Source of the DNA: an uncultured Prochlorococcus sp.
Lineage (GTDB): Bacteria; Cyanobacteriota; Cyanobacteriia; PCC-6307; Cyanobiaceae
Assembly (NCBI GenBank): GCA_902537445.1
Contig: CACBBI010000006.1
Location: forward strand, 1-59,837
Reading direction: 5' to 3'
DNA: 59,837 bases
Shown one piece after another: positions 8,672 to 19,021 of this stretch. Every line of letters begins with the position of its first letter. The first letter of the stretch is position 1. The notes beneath the pieces were generated by a model, which had not been told where the DNA came from, did no database searches, and saw only the letters and a program-made list of their open reading frames with translations. The position numbers and the translations under genes are program-made.

Positions 8672-9706
8672 ATGAATTTTCAAAATACAAATAAGCCACT
8701 AAAGGTAGTAATAAGCGTAGGAGATGAGTCAGGTATTGGACCCGAAATAATCTTAAAAGCACTTTGCTCTAATGAGTTGCCAAAAAATATTGAATTTATA
8801 TTAGTTGGATCAAAAAAAAATCTACAAAATACATATAAACATCTTAGATCCTTAGGATTAGAAAACCTTGCAAATCCTAAAAATCTAAAGATACAAGATC
8901 TCGAAATTTCTCCATCAAATAATGACCCTAAATCATATTACGGTGATTCAAGTTTCAAATATTTAACAAAAGCAATAGAAATTGTCAAACGATATCCCAA
9001 TTCAGCACTTGTAACTGGACCAATTTGCAAGAAATCATGGTCTCTAGCAGGTCATTACTTCTCTGGCCAAACTGAAGTACTAGCAGAATCGTGTGGAGTA
9101 AAAAACGTTGGAATGTTATTCACAGCAAAATCGCCAATTACAGGTTGGAGATTTAATACTTTACTAGCTACAACTCACATAGCGCTTTGTGAAGTTCCCA
9201 AGAAATTAAATACAGAATTAATCCACTCTAAATTAAATCTTTTCAAAGATTTTTGTAATTCCTACATTGATGAACCTATTTTAAAAGTAGCAGGATTAAA
9301 CCCTCATGCCGGCGAAGAGGGCATTTTAGGTTATGAAGAAAAAGATTGGCTCAATGAAGCGTTAATTACCTGGAATAAGAAGAATAGAAATATTAAATTA
9401 TTAGGCCCTCTATCGCCAGATAGTTGCTGGAATTCTTCCGTAAAAGCCTGGAGTGACAAAAATGCTGAAAAGCATGATGGCATTCTCGCTATGTATCATG
9501 ATCAAGGTTTAATACCAATGAAAGTGATAGCTCTTAATTACTCAGTTAATACCACAATCGGTTTACCTTTTATTAGAACATCTCCAGATCATGGGACAGG
9601 ATTTGATATTGCTGGCAAAGGAATTGCTCAATCTCAGAGCATGATTGAAGCTATAAAAACTGCAATAGAAATGACTAAAAATTCAAGATTGCTTAACACG
9701 CATTAA
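8672..9706 (+). CDS. pdxA: 4-hydroxythreonine-4-phosphate dehydrogenase
   Basis: Oxidises 4-phosphohydroxy-L-threonine in the DXP-dependent pyridoxal phosphate pathway. The protein has the N-terminal SVGDESGIGPEIILKAL signature. The three metal-binding His regions are TTHIALCEVP, GLNPHAGEEG and MYHDQGLIPMKVI. The end is SPDHGTGFDIAGKG. The length of 344 aa is normal. The last 24 nt overlap the 3' end of the convergent accB, so neither gene can have a conventional terminator between them. Confidence 0.95.
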   Translation: MNFQNTNKPLKVVISVGDESGIGPEIILKALCSNELPKNIEFILVGSKKNLQNTYKHLRSLGLENLANPKNLKIQDLEISPSNNDPKSYYGDSSFKYLTKAIEIVKRYPNSALVTGPICKKSWSLAGHYFSGQTEVLAESCGVKNVGMLFTAKSPITGWRFNTLLATTHIALCEVPKKLNTELIHSKLNLFKDFCNSYIDEPILKVAGLNPHAGEEGILGYEEKDWLNEALITWNKKNRNIKLLGPLSPDSCWNSSVKAWSDKNAEKHDGILAMYHDQGLIPMKVIALNYSVNTTIGLPFIRTSPDHGTGFDIAGKGIAQSQSMIEAIKTAIEMTKNSRLLNTH

Positions 9707-10183
9707 AACTTGACCAAATTCAACTGGAGTCCCATTTTCAACGAGAATCTCTACTATTTCAGCATTAAATTCAGATTCAATTTCATTCATTAACTTCATT
9801 GCTTCCAAAATACAAATAGTTTGGCCAACCTTAACGTTATTTCCTACTTCGACGAATGGCTCCTCACCAGGCGCTGCAGCCCTATAAAATGTCCCAACCA
9901 TAGGAGAAGTAATTTCAGTCAAATCAGAGCTGCCTGGAGGGGCTACCAGAGGTGCTTCAGGCTCAGTAACAGCTGGAATATTATCATTAATAGTTTTTTG
10001 ATTAGCAATTGTTTGCCTATCAGATGAAGTACTAGAGACTAAATTATTGATAACTTGATTCTGATCAAATAAATTCCTTTTTATTTCGAGCTTAAAATCT
10101 TCTCCCTCTAAAGAGAACTCTTGTATATCACTTGAAGAGATTTTCTCTATTAAGCGATTTAAGTCTTCATGATCTAATTTCAT
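9683..10183 (-). CDS. accB: Biotin carboxyl carrier protein of acetyl-CoA carboxylase
   Basis: The carrier subunit whose lysine receives biotin and shuttles CO2 for malonyl-CoA synthesis. The C-terminal lipoyl/biotinyl domain contains ITSPMVGTFYRAAAPGEEPF and the biotinylation site EAMKLMNEIE (Lys in AMKLM). An N-terminal helical part and a flexible Pro/Ala/Ser linker precede it. The length of 166 aa is typical. It lies 5 bp downstream of efp, the conserved bacterial/cyanobacterial efp-accB pair, and is very probably in one operon with it. It overlaps the 3' end of pdxA by 24 nt. Confidence 0.96.
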   Translation of the reverse strand: MKLDHEDLNRLIEKISSSDIQEFSLEGEDFKLEIKRNLFDQNQVINNLVSSTSSDRQTIANQKTINDNIPAVTEPEAPLVAPPGSSDLTEITSPMVGTFYRAAAPGEEPFVEVGNNVKVGQTICILEAMKLMNEIESEFNAEIVEILVENGTPVEFGQVLMRVKQS

Positions 10184-10188
10184 AGCTT

Positions 10189-10749
10189 TTAATTTTCACG
10201 TCCAAGATAACTGTCATTACGAGTATCAACTTTAATCATTTCTCCCACAGAAATAAATAAAGGAACCATAACTTGAGCACCTGTTTCTAGAATAGCTGGT
10301 TTAGTGCCCCCACTAGCAGTATCACCTTTAACTCCAGGATCAGTCTCTGTAACTTTCAAAGAAATAGATATTGGAAGTTCTACTTCTAAAACTTTACCAT
10401 TATGGAAAATAACATTAACCTCCATTCCCTCTTTCAAATACTTTGCGCCTTTACCGATTTGTTCAGAGCTAAGTCTTGTTTCTTCAAAACTCGTCATATC
10501 CATAAAAACATAATCACCAGACTCCACATAAGTATGTTGCAGGTTAGACTTCTCAAGGATAGCCTGCTGTACTGATTCTCCGGCTCGAAAAGTTTTTTCA
10601 ACCACGTTGCCGCTTTGAACTGATTTTAATTTTGTTCGCACGAAAGCAGAACCCTTACCAGGCTTGACATGTAGAAATTCTACAACACGCCAAACTTGTC
10701 CATCCAATTCGATGGTTGTACCTGTGCGAAAATCGTTACTGGAAATCAT
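10189..10749 (-). CDS. efp: Translation elongation factor P
   Basis: EF-P relieves ribosome stalling at polyproline. The 186-aa protein begins [18 protein letters not shown]. Its tip loop is [16 protein letters not shown], with a lysine at the usual modified position, and it ends in the [15 protein letters not shown]-fold signature. An ATG start is used. No modification enzymes are visible nearby. It heads the efp-accB pair and is divergent from the cyclophilin gene, with about 43 bp holding both promoters. Confidence 0.97.
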   Translation of the reverse strand: MISSNDFRTGTTIELDGQVWRVVEFLHVKPGKGSAFVRTKLKSVQSGNVVEKTFRAGESVQQAILEKSNLQHTYVESGDYVFMDMTSFEETRLSSEQIGKGAKYLKEGMEVNVIFHNGKVLEVELPISISLKVTETDPGVKGDTASGGTKPAILETGAQVMVPLFISVGEMIKVDTRNDSYLGREN

Positions 10750-10792
10750 TCCTGTATTAAATCCTCATGGATCATAAACCTGCAAGAGTGCT

Positions 10793-11884
10793 ATGCAAAA
10801 ATTCTTATCAAATCAGAACAAACTTTTATTAATTCTATCAATCGCAATTTTTCAGATTTTTCTCTTTAAACCGATTCAAGTACTAGCTGATTTACCTACT
10901 GGAAATGCTGTAAAAGACCCTTCTGCAATCCTCAGGAATGCACTCCCTATCAAGCAAGTTGAGTTACAAGAAATTCAACACAAATTGGAAGAAACTAGTG
11001 ACCTTGTAAGAGGAGGAAGATGGCCCGCTCTTACAAAAACTGTTACAAAATGTCAATCTTTACTAAAAAAATACCAAAGTCGAATTATCCAAGATTTACC
11101 AAACGATAAAAAGAAAATTGCTGAAAACACATTTTTAGAGCTCAAAGAAGATTTTGATAGTCTTCAAGATTACTCTAAGTCAAAGGATAAATATTCATTT
11201 ATAGCTACCCGAAGAAATGCTTTAGATAAAATAGGTGGATTAGAAGAATATTTCCTACCAAATGAATTTCCATACTCTATTCCCCAGGAATTTGATAATT
11301 TACCAAGATTACTGGGCAGAGCAAAAGTCAATATAAAGACCTCCAAAGGAGATATGCAAGCAATTGTGGATGGATTTAACGCCCCACTTACAGCAGGAGC
11401 ATTTATAGATTTATCTTCAAAAAACTTCTACAAAGATTTACCTATCAATAGAGCAGAAGAATTTTTTGTACTGCAAACAGGTGATCCAATTGGTGAAAAT
11501 ATTGGTTATATAGATCCTGAAACAAACGAAGAACGTCATGTTCCATTAGAAATTAGAATTCCTGATGAACAGGATACTTTTTATAATCAAACTTTTGAAG
11601 ATTTAGGTCTTTACACAGAGACGCCAACATTACCTTTTGCAACACTTGGAACTCTAGGATGGTCCCATTCAAATACCGCAGTAGATGATGGCTCATCGCA
11701 ATTTTTCTTCTTTTTATATGAAGCAGAATTAAATCCAGCAGGTCGCAATTTAATTGACGGGAGGAATGCTGCCTTTGGTTACGTTGTAGATGGATTTGAT
11801 GTATTAGAAGAGCTTTCTAAAGAAGACACAATTATTTCAATTGATGTTTTAGAAGGAATTGAAAACCTCAAATTAAATGCATAA
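10793..11884 (+). CDS. Cyclophilin-type peptidyl-prolyl isomerase, TLP40/CYP38-like, exported
   Basis: 363 aa. A signal peptide (LLLILSIAIFQIFLFKPIQVLA) sends it to periplasm or thylakoid lumen. Residues of roughly 40-170 form a helical domain rich in LEETSDLVRGGRWPAL-type sequence, as in plant TLP40/CYP38. The C-terminal cyclophilin fold follows (KVNIKTSKGDMQAIVDG, FFVLQTGDPIGENIG, SSQFFFFLYEAELNPAGRNL). The catalytic Arg/Phe residues of true cyclophilins are not all evident, so isomerase activity may be weak. CYP38 assists photosystem II assembly in plants. That role here is inferred by homology. The gene overlaps thiL by 8 nt. Confidence 0.85.
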   Translation: MQKFLSNQNKLLLILSIAIFQIFLFKPIQVLADLPTGNAVKDPSAILRNALPIKQVELQEIQHKLEETSDLVRGGRWPALTKTVTKCQSLLKKYQSRIIQDLPNDKKKIAENTFLELKEDFDSLQDYSKSKDKYSFIATRRNALDKIGGLEEYFLPNEFPYSIPQEFDNLPRLLGRAKVNIKTSKGDMQAIVDGFNAPLTAGAFIDLSSKNFYKDLPINRAEEFFVLQTGDPIGENIGYIDPETNEERHVPLEIRIPDEQDTFYNQTFEDLGLYTETPTLPFATLGTLGWSHSNTAVDDGSSQFFFFLYEAELNPAGRNLIDGRNAAFGYVVDGFDVLEELSKEDTIISIDVLEGIENLKLNA

Positions 11885-12863
11885 AGAAATATTAGAAGAT
11901 TTAGGGGAAAAAGAATTAATAAATAGGCTAGGAAAATTTATGCCTAAAAACCAAATTTCAGATGATTGCGCTTTAATCAAAACTAAAAATAAAAATTTAC
12001 TTGTTAATACTGATTCTTTAGTGGAGAATGTTCATTTCAATGACATAACTATTTGTCCTGAGGACCTTGGGTGGAAAGCAGTTGTTAGCAACATCTCTGA
12101 CTTATTATCCAGTGGAAGCAAGAAAACTATAGGAATTACAATAAGCCTAGTTCTACCCGCTAGAACTGAGTGGATTTGGGTTGAAGATTTATATAGAGGA
12201 ATAAATAAAGCTTTAAAAGAATATGGCGGCATAATTCTTGGAGGAGATTGCTCAAAAGGGAATCAAAAAGCCATATCAATTTCTGCCTTTGGGATTCAAG
12301 GTGAACTTGAATTACGAAGAAACGCATGTAAACCAGGAGATGTCATCTTAACTACAGGAATTCATGGTCTTAGCAAACTAGGATTTTTAATTAAAAATAA
12401 AATTAATTTAGATAATGATATTTCTCTTAAAAAAAGATTAATCAGTAAATCCATTGAACATTTTTGTCGCCCTAAAATTAACCCAAATTTTCTAAAAAAT
12501 CTTATGAAAACTCGCCCCAATAAAAAAATCAAGAGAATAGGATGTACTGATAGCAGTGATGGTCTATTTCAAGCTTTACAAGATTTAGCAAGTGCTAGCA
12601 AATGTAAAGCAATTATCAATTATGAAAAAATACCCAAAGATAAGGATTGGCCAATAGGGGATGAATGGGACGAATATTATTTTTTTGGAGGTGAAGATTA
12701 CGAATTAGTTTTCTCCTTGCCAAAAAAGTGGGCAAAGAGTTTATCTAAACTTGATAAAGATATTAACGAAATTGGTTTTTTTGCTGATGGTGAACCATCA
12801 ATAGAATTTAAAGATAGTAACAAAAACAAATTATTAAAAAAGACACCCTTCAGGCACTTTTAA
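11877..12863 (+). CDS. thiL: Thiamine-monophosphate kinase
   Basis: Phosphorylates thiamine monophosphate to the active pyrophosphate cofactor. The family motifs are DDCALI, NTDSLVENVHF, a metal/ATP loop GGDCSKG, TDSSDGLFQAL and FFGGEDYELVFSLP. The length of 328 aa is normal. The ATG is inside the end of the cyclophilin gene (8-nt overlap), so translation is likely coupled. The stop abuts the convergent gap2 stop with no intervening base. Confidence 0.94.
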   Translation: MHKEILEDLGEKELINRLGKFMPKNQISDDCALIKTKNKNLLVNTDSLVENVHFNDITICPEDLGWKAVVSNISDLLSSGSKKTIGITISLVLPARTEWIWVEDLYRGINKALKEYGGIILGGDCSKGNQKAISISAFGIQGELELRRNACKPGDVILTTGIHGLSKLGFLIKNKINLDNDISLKKRLISKSIEHFCRPKINPNFLKNLMKTRPNKKIKRIGCTDSSDGLFQALQDLASASKCKAIINYEKIPKDKDWPIGDEWDEYYFFGGEDYELVFSLPKKWAKSLSKLDKDINEIGFFADGEPSIEFKDSNKNKLLKKTPFRHF

Positions 12864-13886
12864 TTATTCCCAATTTTTTGCAACAATCTCTGCTAAATCT
12901 ACAACTCTCTGACTATAACCCCACTCATTGTCATACCATGCAAGAACCTTTACAAGGTTATCTCCGATACACATAGTAAGGTCACTATCTACAATTGATG
13001 ATTCATTGGTACCTGCATAATCGCTTGACACTAATGGTTCATCTCCGTACTTAATAATGCCTTTCATTGAGCTTAGAGATGCTTCCTTTAGAGCATTATT
13101 GACTTCTTCAGCTGTGACAGATTTAGAAGATTCAAACACAAAATCGACTGCTGAAACGTTAGGAGTTGGAACTCTCATTGCAATTCCTGTTAATTTGCCT
13201 TTCATTTCTGGATATACCAGAGCTACTGCTTTTGCAGCTCCTGTAGAAGTAGGAACAATGTTTGTAGCAGCGGCTCTAGCCCTTCTTAGATCTCTATGAC
13301 TATTATCTAAAATTCTTTGATCCCCTGTATAACTATGAATTGTAGTCATCAAACCTTTGTTAATCCCAAAAGTTTGGTCTAAAACTTTAACTACTGGAGC
13401 TAAACAGTTCGTTGTACAACTAGCATTACTCAAAATATCATAGTCTTTATGTTTATATGTATCAGCATTGACTCCAACTACATAAGTACCAACGCCATCA
13501 CCTTTACCAGGAGCAGTTAAGATGACTTTTTTTGCTCCTACCTCTAAGTGCTTACTTGCCCCTACATCTGTATTAAATACTCCAGTAGATTCAATAACCA
13601 AATCTACACCCCATTCTTTCCAAGGGAGATTCATTGGGTTTCTATCAGAGAAACATTTAATTGTCTTGTTATTAATTACAAAAGTATCATCAGTATATTG
13701 AATATCAACACCATCAAGTTGACCAAGAACTGAGTCGTACTTTAGTAGATGAGCATTAGTCTTAGGATCTGAGGTAACATTAATTCCAACTACTTCAATA
13801 TTGGTGTAAGCCCCTCTACTAAGCCAACAACGCATAAAGTTTCGACCAATTCTTCCAAAGCCGTTAATTGCAACACGCAAAGTCAT
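12864..13886 (-). CDS. gap2: Glyceraldehyde-3-phosphate dehydrogenase, Calvin-cycle type
   Basis: 340 aa. NAD(P)-binding N-terminus [18 protein letters not shown], active-site Cys in [13 protein letters not shown], His region [13 protein letters not shown] and C-terminal [16 protein letters not shown]. The N-terminal [19 protein letters not shown] stretch resembles cyanobacterial Gap2, which accepts NADPH and runs in the photosynthetic direction. The symbol rests on this resemblance and on remembered Prochlorococcus gene order. The 193-bp upstream gap carries its promoter and that of murC. Confidence 0.93.
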   Translation of the reverse strand: MTLRVAINGFGRIGRNFMRCWLSRGAYTNIEVVGINVTSDPKTNAHLLKYDSVLGQLDGVDIQYTDDTFVINNKTIKCFSDRNPMNLPWKEWGVDLVIESTGVFNTDVGASKHLEVGAKKVILTAPGKGDGVGTYVVGVNADTYKHKDYDILSNASCTTNCLAPVVKVLDQTFGINKGLMTTIHSYTGDQRILDNSHRDLRRARAAATNIVPTSTGAAKAVALVYPEMKGKLTGIAMRVPTPNVSAVDFVFESSKSVTAEEVNNALKEASLSSMKGIIKYGDEPLVSSDYAGTNESSIVDSDLTMCIGDNLVKVLAWYDNEWGYSQRVVDLAEIVAKNWE

Positions 13887-13922
13887 AACTAATAATTGCT
13901 AAATGATTAACCTAAGTTGCTG

Positions 13923-13928
13923 ATCATA
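13923..13928 (-). promoter_or_regulatory. Candidate -10 element for gap2
   Basis: On the minus strand this reads TATGAT, ending 36 nt upstream of the gap2 ATG. No good -35 sits at standard spacing. A -10-only promoter of this kind is common in Prochlorococcus, but this is a weak, by-eye call. Confidence 0.3.
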
Positions 13929-14079
13929 CTGAATTTTGTGCAATAACGTAAGGTTTTTTTGATTTATTAAGCAAATAAGTCTAGTTTTGTATTAATTCAC
14001 AAAAAAAAACATTTTTTTTTTAAGAAAAAATAGCAAAATTTTACTTAGAAGTTATTTTGATTTTAGTAAAAGATAAACA

Positions 14080-15492
14080 TTGGATAAAAAATTACAATTG
14101 AAAAGTCATTTTCATTTTATTGGGATTGGAGGCATTGGGATGTCAGCATTAGCAATAGGTTTACTTAAAAAAGGTTGTTCAGTTTCAGGATCTGATTTAG
14201 TTAAAAACGATGAAACTAAAAAATTGGAGAAATTAGGTGCAGTAATCTTTACTTCTCAAATTCGACAAAATATTGAATTTGTTATTTCAAAATTTACCAA
14301 CAAATTAATTAATTTTGTTGTAAGCTCCGCAATCAAGCCAGAAAATGAAGAATTTTTGTACTGTAGAGAAAAAAATTTATCAATAAAACATCGTTCCGAA
14401 ATACTTGCAATGCTAATGCGCACTTATACTACATTGGCGGTAGCCGGCAGCCACGGAAAAACATCAACCAGTACATTTCTTTCTACAATACTTGAGTTAT
14501 GTACACGTAATTCTTCTTCAATAACTGGAGGAATAATTCCTATTTATAACTCTAATTGTCATTTAGAAAATACAAAATACTTAGTAGCTGAAGTTGATGA
14601 ATCCGATGGTACGATTAACAAATATAAGTCTGATATCGGAATAATCAATAACATTGATTTTGATCATTGCGATCACTTTTCTAATTTAAGCGATGTAATA
14701 TCTTCTTTTAAGAGTTTTGCCAAAAACTCTAAAAAATTACTACTTAATTTTGATTGTGAAACCTCAAGAAATAATTTTTGTTCTAATTTTAATTGGTCAA
14801 ACACTACGGCTAAAAACGTAGCTTATGCAATAATTCCAAGTGAAATTAATTCACAGTATACAATTGGAAAATATTACGAAAATGAAAATTTTATTAGTAA
14901 TTTAAATATTCCAATTCCAGGATTACACAATCTATCTAATATCACCGCAGCAATAGCAGCTGCAAGAATGATAGGAGTAGATTTTATAGAAATTAAGAAA
15001 AATATAAAATATCTGAAACTCCCTAAAAAAAGATTTGAATACAGAGGCCAAATAGATGAAAGAAGTTTATATGATGATTATGCACATCACCCAAACGAAA
15101 TAAAAGAGACGATTAAATTAGGAAGATTATTGATTCAGCAAAAAAATAATAATAAATGTCAAAAAAGTAGATTAATAGCTATATTTCAACCTCATAGATA
15201 CTCTCGAGTAAAGCAATTTACTAAAGAATTCGCTGAAGAATTATCAAAAGCAGATGTTGTTTATGTAACCAGTATTTTTGGAGCAGGAGAAGGAAACGAA
15301 GATAAAATTACTTCGAAAATTATCACTGATCTGATTTATAAAAAAAATAAAAATGTTAGTTACATAAATAATTATTATGAAGTTACAAAGAATTTTTACG
15401 AATTAACTCAAAAAGGGGATTTAATTTTGAATATGGGAGCTGGTGATTGTCATAATTTCTGGTCAATTTTAAATAAAAAACAATTAAAATAA
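14080..15492 (+). CDS. murC: UDP-N-acetylmuramate-L-alanine ligase
   Basis: Adds the first amino acid (L-Ala) to UDP-MurNAc in peptidoglycan synthesis. Visible motifs are HFIGIGGIGMSALAIG (UDP-binding Rossmann), AVAGSHGKTSTSTFL (ATP P-loop), VAEVDESDGT and DDYAHHPNEI near the C-terminal domain boundary. The length of 470 aa is normal. The start is TTG at 14080, and no in-frame ATG precedes the first motif. It is followed after 11 bp by murB and then ybaB, a likely operon. Confidence 0.95.
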   Translation: MDKKLQLKSHFHFIGIGGIGMSALAIGLLKKGCSVSGSDLVKNDETKKLEKLGAVIFTSQIRQNIEFVISKFTNKLINFVVSSAIKPENEEFLYCREKNLSIKHRSEILAMLMRTYTTLAVAGSHGKTSTSTFLSTILELCTRNSSSITGGIIPIYNSNCHLENTKYLVAEVDESDGTINKYKSDIGIINNIDFDHCDHFSNLSDVISSFKSFAKNSKKLLLNFDCETSRNNFCSNFNWSNTTAKNVAYAIIPSEINSQYTIGKYYENENFISNLNIPIPGLHNLSNITAAIAAARMIGVDFIEIKKNIKYLKLPKKRFEYRGQIDERSLYDDYAHHPNEIKETIKLGRLLIQQKNNNKCQKSRLIAIFQPHRYSRVKQFTKEFAEELSKADVVYVTSIFGAGEGNEDKITSKIITDLIYKKNKNVSYINNYYEVTKNFYELTQKGDLILNMGAGDCHNFWSILNKKQLK

Positions 15493-15503
15493 ATAAATAA
15501 TTT

Positions 15504-16397
15504 ATGAATAAAAAAATTTTTTCTGAAAACTGTAATTTAAGTAGTTATACAACTATAAAAGTGGGAGGAATAGCCGAATATTTTGCTGAGCCAAGAAGCA
15601 TTGAGGAACTTTCATATTTAATAAAATGGGCTAATGTAAACAAACAAATATGTCAAATAATTGGTGCAGGTTCAAATCTTTTAATAAATAATATTTTCAT
15701 AAAAGGCTTAGTTGTTTGTACAAAAAAATTGAAATCACTAAAGATAGAGCCATATTCAGGAATTGTCGAAGCGGAAGCAGGCGTAATGCTCCCAACATTA
15801 TCTAATTCTCTTGCTAAAAATGGATTACAAGGAGGGGAATGGGCTGTAGGAATTCCAGGAACATTAGGAGGAGCAATTTTCATGAATGCTGGCACAGGTA
15901 ATTTATCGCTAGCAAAAAATCTTATTTCCGTAAAAGTTATAAATAATAAAACTCATAAAAAACTGGAAATTGCAAAAAAAGATATCAATTTTGAGTATCG
16001 ATTTAGCTCTTTTCAAAGAAATGATTTAACAATTATTAGTGCAAGATTACATTTTGAACCTAATGGGAATCTAGAACAATTAATTCAAACAACCAAAAAT
16101 AACCTTAAATTAAAAACAGAAACACAACCATATCATCAACCAAGTTTTGGTAGCGTTTTTAAAAATCCTAAAAATAATTATGCAGCAAAATTAATTGATG
16201 ATATGGGTTTTAAGGGATTTAAAATTGGCGGTGCTGAAATTTCTACAATGCATTCAAATTTTATAATTAACTCTTCTTCAGCAAGTTCAAAAGATATTTA
16301 TGAATTAATAACAGTAATTCAACAAAAAGTACTACAAAACAAAGGGATTTATTTGCAACCGGAAGTAAGAATGATTGGTTTTGACTATCCTAACTAA
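15504..16397 (+). CDS. murB: UDP-N-acetylenolpyruvoylglucosamine reductase
   Basis: FAD enzyme reducing the enolpyruvyl group to give UDP-MurNAc, the substrate of the adjacent MurC. The FAD-binding part has [25 protein letters not shown] and [19 protein letters not shown]. The C-terminal substrate domain has [10 protein letters not shown] with the catalytic Ser and HSNFIIN. The length of 297 aa matches type II MurB. The start is ATG, 11 bp after murC. Confidence 0.95.
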   Translation: MNKKIFSENCNLSSYTTIKVGGIAEYFAEPRSIEELSYLIKWANVNKQICQIIGAGSNLLINNIFIKGLVVCTKKLKSLKIEPYSGIVEAEAGVMLPTLSNSLAKNGLQGGEWAVGIPGTLGGAIFMNAGTGNLSLAKNLISVKVINNKTHKKLEIAKKDINFEYRFSSFQRNDLTIISARLHFEPNGNLEQLIQTTKNNLKLKTETQPYHQPSFGSVFKNPKNNYAAKLIDDMGFKGFKIGGAEISTMHSNFIINSSSASSKDIYELITVIQQKVLQNKGIYLQPEVRMIGFDYPN

Positions 16398-16414
16398 AGA
16401 AACGTTTTTACAAA

Positions 16415-16765
16415 ATGGCGGGTTTTGGACTTCCTAACTTTGGACAACTTACAGAAGCTTTTAAAAAAGCTAAACAAATTCAGCAAGATGCTCAAAAATT
16501 ACAAGATGAACTTGAAAATATGGAGATTGAAGGCAAGAGTGATGATGAAATGATAAAAGTTTGGATAAGTGGAAATCAGCTCCCTTTAAAGGTAGAAGTA
16601 CAAGAAAATATTTTAAATTCAAATAAAGAACAAATAGAGCAAAATATTCTACAAGCTATTCAAAAAGCTCATGAATTATCAACTACAACTATGAAAGAAA
16701 GAATGAATGATTTGACAGGTGGATTAAATCTTAATCTTCCTGGTTTTGACAATAGTGACTCTTAG
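16415..16765 (+). CDS. YbaB/EbfC family nucleoid-associated protein
   Basis: 116 aa. The central YbaB fold is visible: [19 protein letters not shown], then a beta hairpin ([16 protein letters not shown]), then a helix with [19 protein letters not shown]. These small dimeric DNA-binding proteins affect nucleoid organisation, and in other bacteria they sit beside dnaX/recR. Here it follows murB by 17 bp. Its last 35 nt overlap the 3' end of convergent rsgA, so the tail ([11 protein letters not shown]) is overprinted. Confidence 0.88.
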   Translation: MAGFGLPNFGQLTEAFKKAKQIQQDAQKLQDELENMEIEGKSDDEMIKVWISGNQLPLKVEVQENILNSNKEQIEQNILQAIQKAHELSTTTMKERMNDLTGGLNLNLPGFDNSDS

Positions 16766-17648
16766 AAGACTCAATCATTTCTTTATAAAAAGAATATCTT
16801 TCGAAGGTTTTATTTAAATTACATCCCTCATCATTCAAATGTAAGCAGTTACGAAATTTACACATAATTCCTTCTTCGATTACCTGTTTATATATTTCTG
16901 AATAAAGATTTGGTAACAACTTAATATCAACCTCTAGAGGTTGCATATTAAAACCAGGAGTATCCACAATGTAACTTTGATTTGACATAGAAAATAACTC
17001 AACATTTCGAGTAGTATTTTTTCCTCTCTTAATTTTATTGGAAACTGGAGCGGTACTATTTTGAAGACCTGGAATAATCATATTTAGCAAAGTAGTTTTA
17101 CCAACTCCAGATGGGCCCATAAAAATTGAACATTCTTTTTGCTTTAACTCGACCAATAAATTTTTAAAGCAATCAGATTTCTGTAAATTTAAAGTTATTG
17201 CTTGATAACCCCACTTCTCAAATTTATCAAGTAGATATGATTTTCTTTTATCAGAAATTAAATCACACTTTGTCAAAACTAATGAAACTTCTACTCCCAT
17301 TGATTCTGCTGATATCAAAAACCTATTCACTTGAGATAAATTTAACTCTGGCTCTTCAACGGAGAAAGTAACATATATGTTAGAAATATTTGCAACTGAG
17401 GGTCTAACTAAAAGATTTTTTCTTTTTTTTAGACTTGTTATTACTGCACGTTTACTTTTAAAATCAATTTTTTCAATCGCTACTTTGTCTCCAACATAAA
17501 TTAATTGATCCTTGAAATTTATAGACTTCTTAACCTTACATAAAAATTTCTCGCCATTTCCAGAGTTTCCTTGATTTTTTAAATCAACTAAAAAAAAATC
17601 ATTGAATTTTTTCGTAACTAAACCTAAATATTTACTATTAGTTTTCAT
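16731..17648 (-). CDS. rsgA: Ribosome small-subunit-dependent GTPase RsgA
   Basis: Circularly permuted GTPase that checks late 30S maturation. An N-terminal OB domain is followed by the permuted GTPase: G4 VLTKCDLI, then the P-loop [14 protein letters not shown], then G3 DTPGF. The C-terminal zinc knuckle is [14 protein letters not shown]. The 305-aa length is normal. Its start codon lies inside the end of the tusA-like gene (11-nt overlap) and its 3' end overlaps ybaB by 35 nt. It is likely the last gene of a grpE-dnaJ-tusA-like-rsgA transcript. Confidence 0.93.
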   Translation of the reverse strand: MKTNSKYLGLVTKKFNDFFLVDLKNQGNSGNGEKFLCKVKKSINFKDQLIYVGDKVAIEKIDFKSKRAVITSLKKRKNLLVRPSVANISNIYVTFSVEEPELNLSQVNRFLISAESMGVEVSLVLTKCDLISDKRKSYLLDKFEKWGYQAITLNLQKSDCFKNLLVELKQKECSIFMGPSGVGKTTLLNMIIPGLQNSTAPVSNKIKRGKNTTRNVELFSMSNQSYIVDTPGFNMQPLEVDIKLLPNLYSEIYKQVIEEGIMCKFRNCLHLNDEGCNLNKTFERYSFYKEMIESSKSHYCQNQED

Positions 17649-17868
17649 TCAATATTTTTATTTTTATAGATTTTTCATTTTCTTTGATTTGTTTAAAGAG
17701 ACGTCCCATCTCTTTTAAATTGTTTAATACCATTTCTTCTGGTTCACCTTTATCTAGTTCGACAATAAGTTGTTCGTTTTTAGATAACTTCTCTAAAGCC
17801 AATTTAATTTTGACAACATTTAAAGGACATGGAACAGATTTAAGATCCAAATGCTTTAAGGAAGTCAT
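17638..17868 (-). CDS. TusA/SirA-like sulfur-carrier family protein
   Basis: 76 aa. The family core is recognisable: LDLKSVPCPLNVVKIKLALEK, then LIVELDKGEPEEMVLNNL and a C-terminal beta strand. The active-site-type Cys is present (PCPLNVVK). The usual Cys-Pro-x-Pro becomes Cys-Pro-Leu-Asn, so the second Pro is lost. TusA proteins pass persulfide sulfur to tRNA-modifying or Moco enzymes. No tusBCDE or mnmA is visible here, so the acceptor is unknown. Translation is tightly coupled: dnaJ stop and this ATG overlap as TAATG, and rsgA starts within its end. Confidence 0.82.
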   Translation of the reverse strand: MTSLKHLDLKSVPCPLNVVKIKLALEKLSKNEQLIVELDKGEPEEMVLNNLKEMGRLFKQIKENEKSIKIKILNEN

Positions 17869-18992
17869 TAAGATTCTTTACCAAATAATTTACTAAAAAG
17901 TCCACTACTGGAATTAATATTTTTATCTGAATATTGAGAAGCTAAACCCTCTAAAAGCTCTCGTTCTCCATCGGTTATACGAGTTGGTAATTTCACTTTT
18001 ACCAAGACTTCATGATTTCCTCTCGCAACCGGATTACCAAGTCTAGGTACACCTTTATTCTCAAGTGAAAGAGTTGTATTTGGCTGCGTACCACTTGGAA
18101 TTTTTAAATTAACATCTCCATCAACTGTAGTAATTTTAACTGTGTCACCTAAAATAGCCTGTAAATAACTCACTGCTATTTCGGAGTAAATAGTCACACC
18201 ATCTCTTTTAAGTTTTGAATCCTTCTTAACCTTTATAAAAACATAAAGATCTCCAGGTGGACCCCCTTTCAAACCAACATTTCCCTCACCCGAAACTCTT
18301 AATTTAGTACCTGTATCAACTCCTGCAGGAATATTAATTTTTAATTTTTTTCTGACTTGCTTCACTCCATTACCACCGCAACTTACACATGGATCTGCAA
18401 TTATCTGACCAGCCCCATTACATGAAGGACATTCAGCCACTTGTGTGAAATTACCAAATGGTGTTCTCGTTGCTCTTCTAACTTGTCCACTTCCTCCACA
18501 AGTTGTACAATTTTTAGGTCCTGTTCCTGGTTTAGCACCTGTTCCCCTACAGACTTCACATGTCTCAAGATGAGGAATCGTAATTTCTCTTTGTTGGCCA
18601 AATATTGCATCTTTAAAATCAACATTAAGGTCATATCTTAAATCATCTCCTTGTTGAGGTCCTCTTCTTTGAGTTCTTCCTCCCTGTGGAGTTTGTCCTC
18701 CAAAGCCATTAAAAAAGGTTTCAAATAAATCAGCAAACCCACCCATATCACCCATATCAGGCATTCCAGCCGCACCTCCAAGGCCAGCTTCTCCGAACTG
18801 ATCATATCTAGCTCTAGTTTCAGGATCAGCTAGTGCTTCATAAGCCTTACCAATTTCTTTAAATTTATCTTCAGCACCAGGTTCTTTATTAACATCAGGA
18901 TGATATTGTCTTGCTAATTTTCTATAAGCCCTTTTTAAGGTATCCGCATCAGCATCTCTTGAAACTCCAAGTATTTGGTAAAAATCAGCCAT
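17868..18992 (-). CDS. dnaJ: Chaperone DnaJ (class A J-protein)
   Basis: Stimulates DnaK ATPase and delivers unfolded clients. The domains run in order: J-domain with HPD (RQYHPDVNK), a Gly/Phe- and Gln/Arg-rich linker ([16 protein letters not shown]), four CxxCxGxG zinc repeats ([32 protein letters not shown]), then the C-terminal substrate-binding domain. At 374 aa it is a complete class A protein. It lies 29 bp downstream of grpE. The nearest dnaK is about 33 kb away on the other side of the putative origin. Confidence 0.96.
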   Translation of the reverse strand: MADFYQILGVSRDADADTLKRAYRKLARQYHPDVNKEPGAEDKFKEIGKAYEALADPETRARYDQFGEAGLGGAAGMPDMGDMGGFADLFETFFNGFGGQTPQGGRTQRRGPQQGDDLRYDLNVDFKDAIFGQQREITIPHLETCEVCRGTGAKPGTGPKNCTTCGGSGQVRRATRTPFGNFTQVAECPSCNGAGQIIADPCVSCGGNGVKQVRKKLKINIPAGVDTGTKLRVSGEGNVGLKGGPPGDLYVFIKVKKDSKLKRDGVTIYSEIAVSYLQAILGDTVKITTVDGDVNLKIPSGTQPNTTLSLENKGVPRLGNPVARGNHEVLVKVKLPTRITDGERELLEGLASQYSDKNINSSSGLFSKLFGKES

Positions 18993-19021
18993 TAGATAAT
19001 GCTTAAATAAGAATTTGGAAT

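Noticed and set aside
13887-14079. Possible small RNA or riboswitch between gap2 and murC
   Set aside because: AT-rich with homopolymer runs and no conserved RNA fold that I can recognise. Treated as a divergent promoter region.
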